Shown here one piece after another: positions 60,392 through 64,000 of a DNA stretch of 64,000 nucleotides; position 1 is the stretch's first letter, and every line of letters begins with the position of its first letter. The DNA lies in NCBI GenBank assembly GCA_948144175.1, contig CANXME010002337.1:1596001-1660000 (forward strand), written 5' to 3'. The stretch comes from Closterium sp. NIES-65 (taxonomy: Eukaryota; Streptophyta; Zygnematophyceae; Desmidiales; Closteriaceae). The translations under genes were made by a program, and so were the position numbers. Under the pieces are notes generated by a model. It did no database searches, was not told the origin of the DNA, and worked only from the letters and a program-made list of their open reading frames with translations.

Positions 60392-62840
60392 GGAGGAAGG
60401 CGGAATGGGCGTGAGCAGGAGCAATAAGGGGCAATGGGAGTGAGAGGGGAAAGAGCAGGATGGGCGCTGGAGGGAAAGGATGGGGGCGGAGCAGGAGCGG
60501 GTAGTGATGAGAGGGTAAGAGCAGGGGAGACGTCGAGAAAAGATGAGAGGATGAGAGAGAATGAGAGGGGGAGGGAGTGGATGGTTTAGGGCGACGTCAA
60601 ACACAAATTGCGAGTGGCATCAGAAAGTTATTTTCTCTTTCAATGAGAGCGAGGCTCTCTAAAGAAGTACGAATACAAATAGTAACAAACGCATCACGCG
60701 CCACTGAGAGTGCGAGCTAAAACTAAACGCCTGTTGAAGCAACAAACAAAAAAATGCCGCAAATAAAGAGACAGATGGCAAATGGAGAGAAAAGAACGAA
60801 TGGAAGACCATGGATGGAAAGAAAAAGGTAATGGCCCTGAGGCTTTTGTGTCAACACCAGAACCGAGACATTCGTAGAAAGGGAGAGACGGAAGAACCAG
60901 GGAAGCGAGGCCACGGGAGGCAAATCGAGCGGCTCTCAGAACAAAGCGACAGTAAATCGTCATGCTGAAACGTCAGGGCGTTGGGACTATTTCTGACATC
61001 CTAGAGCCGGTGACCAGACAATGGTACGGACACGAGGGGCGTCGTCAACGAGGGCACGAGGGGAAGGCTGCCGACGGTAGAATCGAGACGAAAAGGACGA
61101 ACGGAATGAGAGAGGAAAGGGACGACGAGACGGAAGATCCAGGGAATCGAGACCACGGGAGGTAAATCGAGCGGCTCTCAGTGAAATGCGACAGTAAATC
61201 GTCATGCTGAACGTCAGGGCGTTGGGACTATTTTTGACATCCTGGAGCCGGTGATTTGACATTTCGAGTACGGCAACCGACGCTGAAGAATTTCACGGGG
61301 AAACGAGAACGCTATTAACGAGGAAGAAGAGGGGAAGCCTGATGACGGTGGAATGAGACGAAAGGGGCGAACGGAACGAGGGGAAAGGGATGAAGTGAGA
61401 ACGACGAACGCGACAAGCGACCACACGCCAAACCGGGGGAGGAGGTACGAGTGGCTGCACACTTCAGAATCAAGAAACTCGAGCAAATGGAAAGAACTGA
61501 GAGTTGGAAGAACCAGGGGAGCGAGAGGACGGGAGGTAGATTGGGCGGCTTTCAGTGAAATGCGACAGTAAATCGTCATTCTGAACGTCAGGGCGTTGGG
61601 ACTATTTTTGACATCATCAAGCCGCGATCTGCAACCGCAATCTCGACACTTCAAATGCTGCTCCCGATCGATATCATTCCCAACCACATCGTTTAAAATC
61701 AAGCTCCGTGACGTCTCAAAACTGCTCCCCGTCGGTGTGAACTCGCGTAAGAAGTGACAGAGAGGTACCAGTTAAATCGCTCGAAATCTTTCTCACGCCG
61801 CCTGTCCTGATCCCATCAAGCACCTAAACCCTAGTCGATGCTAGTATTGAGGGCTGAAAAAACCCTGAAAACAAGTCTCCAACTGAAACTGAGGCCCGAG
61901 ATGAGAATCAGCATCTCTTAACAACACTGTTATAGAAGCTCTCCGGAGAACCTGCCATTTGCTGCCACAAACTGTACACGTACTCTAAAGATACGACTGT
62001 CTCAGGTCTCGACGCTAGCTATCAACATCCCTCAGACTCGCTGAGTTTTCAAAAACGCCTCCGTCAACGGCGCCGTAAATGGTCCCGTCAACGAGTCCGT
62101 TGAACGGTTCGCCAAGTCGAGCTGATTAAAGTCATGGCTCTGCTCTACAGCAACTCAGTGGTGGAACAGCTACATTACTGCAGCACTGATTCCTAACAGC
62201 TGCTCCTTCTACATTACAACCAAGCAAATTTCATGCTTAAAGGGCTCTTCTTGACAGCTCTCCTGTAAGGAGCTCCTACATCGTCCGTCTAGCCACAACA
62301 CCTGTTACCGGTTCTTCATACCACTAGCCCTCTGCCTAAGTGACTTTTGAGTCGACTCAAAAGTCACCTCCTACATCGTCCGTCTAGCCACAGCACCTGT
62401 GACCTGTTCTTCATACCACAGGTCCTCTGCCTAGCACAGCCGCTCACCTCACCTTGCGTGGCGGCATCGGCGGAGGCCTGCGCGCGCACGGCAACGGCGG
62501 AGGGAGTCGCCGTGGCGGCAACTCGGCGGGGAGCGGAGATGGCTGCCCCGCGGAAAGAGACGGAGGCGGACGAAGAGAGGGCCTGGAGAAGACGGAAGAG
62601 AGACAGATCCAGAATGAGTGAAGGAGAAATATAGATATAACGAGAGGAAGAGGTGTTAAATGATTAAACGGGTGAGTGGTCGTGAGGGAAACAAGCACAT
62701 CGAGTGGGAAAAGAGCTGGCGTGTGTTGGTGTTCTGGGAAATGCCAACGAAGCCTCTACGAAGCTCACATTCTGAGATCTCGACGCAGCGAGCGAGAGGC
62801 TGCTCATCTGCGCTTGCGCAGGCGCTAGGAGCGACGCCAT
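59166..62840 (-). CDS. RPL15: plastid 50S ribosomal protein L15 (uL15c), nucleus-encoded, four exons
   Basis: Component of the chloroplast large ribosomal subunit. Exons 62769-62840, 62453-62582, 59950-60314 and 59166-59363 join in phase to 254 residues. The transit peptide starts [20 protein letters not shown] and ends near [15 protein letters not shown]. The mature protein starts [16 protein letters not shown], then the family block [63 protein letters not shown], joined to [19 protein letters not shown] and [10 protein letters not shown]. The length and motifs are normal for plant L15c. Intron 2 (2.1 kb) holds a palindrome-joined duplication near its 5' end, a 32-base poly-G tract and three copies of a 135-bp repeat. 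Intron 3 holds copies of the exon 3 end. Confidence 0.93.
59696..59860 (-). repeat. two decayed copies related to uL15c exon 3 end
   Basis: AGAGCCTGTGCC(T/C)GGTTC...CAGACAGG occurs at about 59697 and 59801. The second copy continues into minus-strand sequence reading VRDGVLNLS, similar to VEDGILNPS of exon 3. Interpreted as tandem copies of an exon end in intron 3. Confidence 0.6.
60359..60390. repeat. 32-base poly-G run
   Basis: Uninterrupted G run in uL15c intron 2. Its length is likely to be unreliable. Confidence 0.9.
60882..61625. repeat. three copies of a 135-bp dispersed/tandem repeat
   Basis: Copies at about 60882-61015, 61127-61257 and 61492-61625 share CGACAGTAAATCGTCATGCT and GTCAGGGCGTTGGGACTATT. 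Larger diverged units (245 and 365 bp apart) surround them. In uL15c intron 2; no palindrome found between copies. Confidence 0.9.
62273..62434. repeat. 67-bp direct repeats flanking a perfect 28-bp palindrome
   Basis: CTCCTACATCGTCCGTCTAG... occupies 62273-62339 and again 62368-62434, with a handful of differences. Between them, with no spare base, is the perfect palindrome 62340-62367 (GTGAC, TTTTGAGTCGACTCAAAA, GTCAC). It is the cleanest example of the arrangement, just inside uL15c intron 2. Confidence 0.95.
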
Positions 62841-63675
62841 GGCTGGCCCAGAACACAGCTACCTTGAATCGCGGAGAAATAATACCCAAGCACCAAAAGA
62901 AAAGGAAAATAGCCTCCTTGAAAACCCTAGAGAGGAGGGGAGGGTGAGCACAGAGAAGCTAGGAACATGAAGCAGGAGAGGAGTGGGAGTCCCTGCTCGC
63001 GAATTCAAGAGTGTGAGGTCGCTGCTCAAACGATTTGTGAACGAAACGCCCGAATCGAAACTGTGGTCTCGCAATATTTCGCCAGCTGGTTCTCGAATTC
63101 TTGCGACCGAATTTCTACTGCCAGTTTGGGGCAGAAACTGCCCTGTCACCACCTTCTGGGCTTTGGTGTGATGGGCGAAGACGTGGCGACCCAGGCCTTT
63201 CCGGATGACGCTGACGTGGCAGCCAAGTGAAAACAACCATTCCCGAGGGTTCAGGGTTCAAATTCGGTAAGCTGAACCGATAGACTGACATACTGTTCTG
63301 TACGTTCACCCATCTTACGAAGTACGTACACTCAAATAAGCTTTGCGCAATATCTAACCATGCTGGTACCGTATCACCCCGGATAGTACCGCATATGCAC
63401 TTATAATAAAAATATTTTTTTTAGGGGGGGCGCTTGTAATTGAGTCTAGGGCATAAGCGCATGCTCTTAGATAATGACAATCACAAAATAGATTTTCGGA
63501 GCACCAAATTGTACATTTACTTCTTTCCATTTCAACAGAGTCGGAATTTGAACGAGTTGGACACCCCCTTAGGGCATCTCTAGCGCATACGTTTTGGGTA
63601 ATTTAGTACCTTCTCATATCTCGTGGTTCAAAAAAACACGTTGTACCTAAAAACGAATCCAGGGCGGGTCTAGTC
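62841..63675. other. uL15c upstream region, no gene seen
   Basis: It should contain the uL15c promoter and 5' UTR. No supported ORF. Confidence 0.4.
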
Positions 63676-63809
63676 TGTCACACGTTATATCTACTATACA
63701 TGTTTAGGCTGTAGTGGGGTAGCCAATATGGGGTTCAACCCACTTTAGGGTTTCATATTTGTACCCAACTCTTCCATAGTTCAATCATTCCTGCTGCTAG
63801 ATTTTAACA
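63676..63809 (+). mobile_element. solo LTR related to copia element 1
   Basis: 134 bp with TG...CA ends. Internal blocks shared with the element 1 LTR include AGGCTGTAGTGGGGTA, GGGTTTCATATTTGTACCCA and TTCCATAGTTCAATCATTCC. It is flanked by target duplication TAGTC (63671-63675, 63810-63814). No internal sequence follows, so LTR-LTR recombination removed the rest. Confidence 0.9.
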
Positions 63810-63814
63810 TAGTC

Positions 63815-64000
63815 CATAATGGCTGTGCGTTCCAAAGCGCAGACACAACCACCCCCCACGCAAATTTCTACTTTGCTTCGATCGTCTCGCAAGAATTCCC
63901 CACACAAGCGAAAATTACTGTTGTGGGCAGGACGCAATTCTGTACCCTTGTTTGAGCATACGTTGATTCCAGCAACGTGAGTCAGACGACTCGATGTACG
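63815..64000. other. window end, no gene seen
   Basis: No supported coding region or repeat. Confidence 0.4.

Noticed and set aside
63240-63275. tRNA B-box-like GGTTCAAATTC
   Set aside because: No matching A box or cloverleaf could be drawn around it.

Overview
The window looks like nuclear DNA of a green-lineage eukaryote, most likely a streptophyte alga (inference). The reasons are spliced genes with canonical GT-AG introns, two nucleus-encoded plastid proteins with transit peptides (ribosomal protein uL15c and an FdC1-type ferredoxin), a REVERSION-TO-ETHYLENE-SENSITIVITY1 (RTE1/TMEM222) homologue, a plant-type PP2C, a plant-style hybrid histidine kinase and Ty1/copia retrotransposons. I reconstructed exon structures by eye from reading frame, splice consensus and phase.

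Layout: 0.35-5.5 kb (-) hybrid histidine kinase with a Cache-like sensor; 7.0-9.0 kb (-) pogo/Tigger-like transposase; 9.7-10.7 kb (-) small plastid-targeted protein of unknown family; 11.2-12.9 kb (-) RTE1-like membrane protein; 13.8-18.0 kb (+) METTL24-like protein A; 19.0-28.3 kb (-) PP2C phosphatase, 942 nt of coding sequence spread over 9.3 kb; 30.1-36.1 kb (-) METTL24-like protein B, a paralogue of A; 38.8-46.2 kb (+) copia element 1; 46.3-47.9 kb (-) PB1/FG-repeat protein; 48.6-55.9 kb (-) copia element 2; 58.1-58.6 kb (-) ferredoxin FdC1; 59.2-62.8 kb (-) plastid uL15; 63.7 kb solo LTR.

The most unusual feature is how the introns are built. In the PP2C gene, both METTL24-like genes and, more weakly, the uL15c gene, introns are filled with many decayed tandem copies of the ends of the neighbouring exons. 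Copies of an exon's 5' part with its acceptor lie upstream of the real exon. Copies of its 3' part with its donor lie downstream. This is what repeated tandem duplications spanning single splice sites would leave, and it keeps the spliced protein unchanged. PP2C exon 5 has about seventeen such copies. At about nine duplication junctions the two direct repeats (about 30-70 bp each) are separated by a short palindrome, usually with the core TTTTGAGTCGACTCAAAA or a close variant. I know of no described system with this direct repeat-palindrome-direct repeat signature, and I regard it as the main candidate for something new here.

There is no operon-like functional grouping. The genes appear independent: signalling (histidine kinase, PP2C, RTE1-like), plastid function (FdC1, uL15c, the unknown plastid protein) and membrane-anchored METTL24-like proteins, interspersed with mobile DNA.
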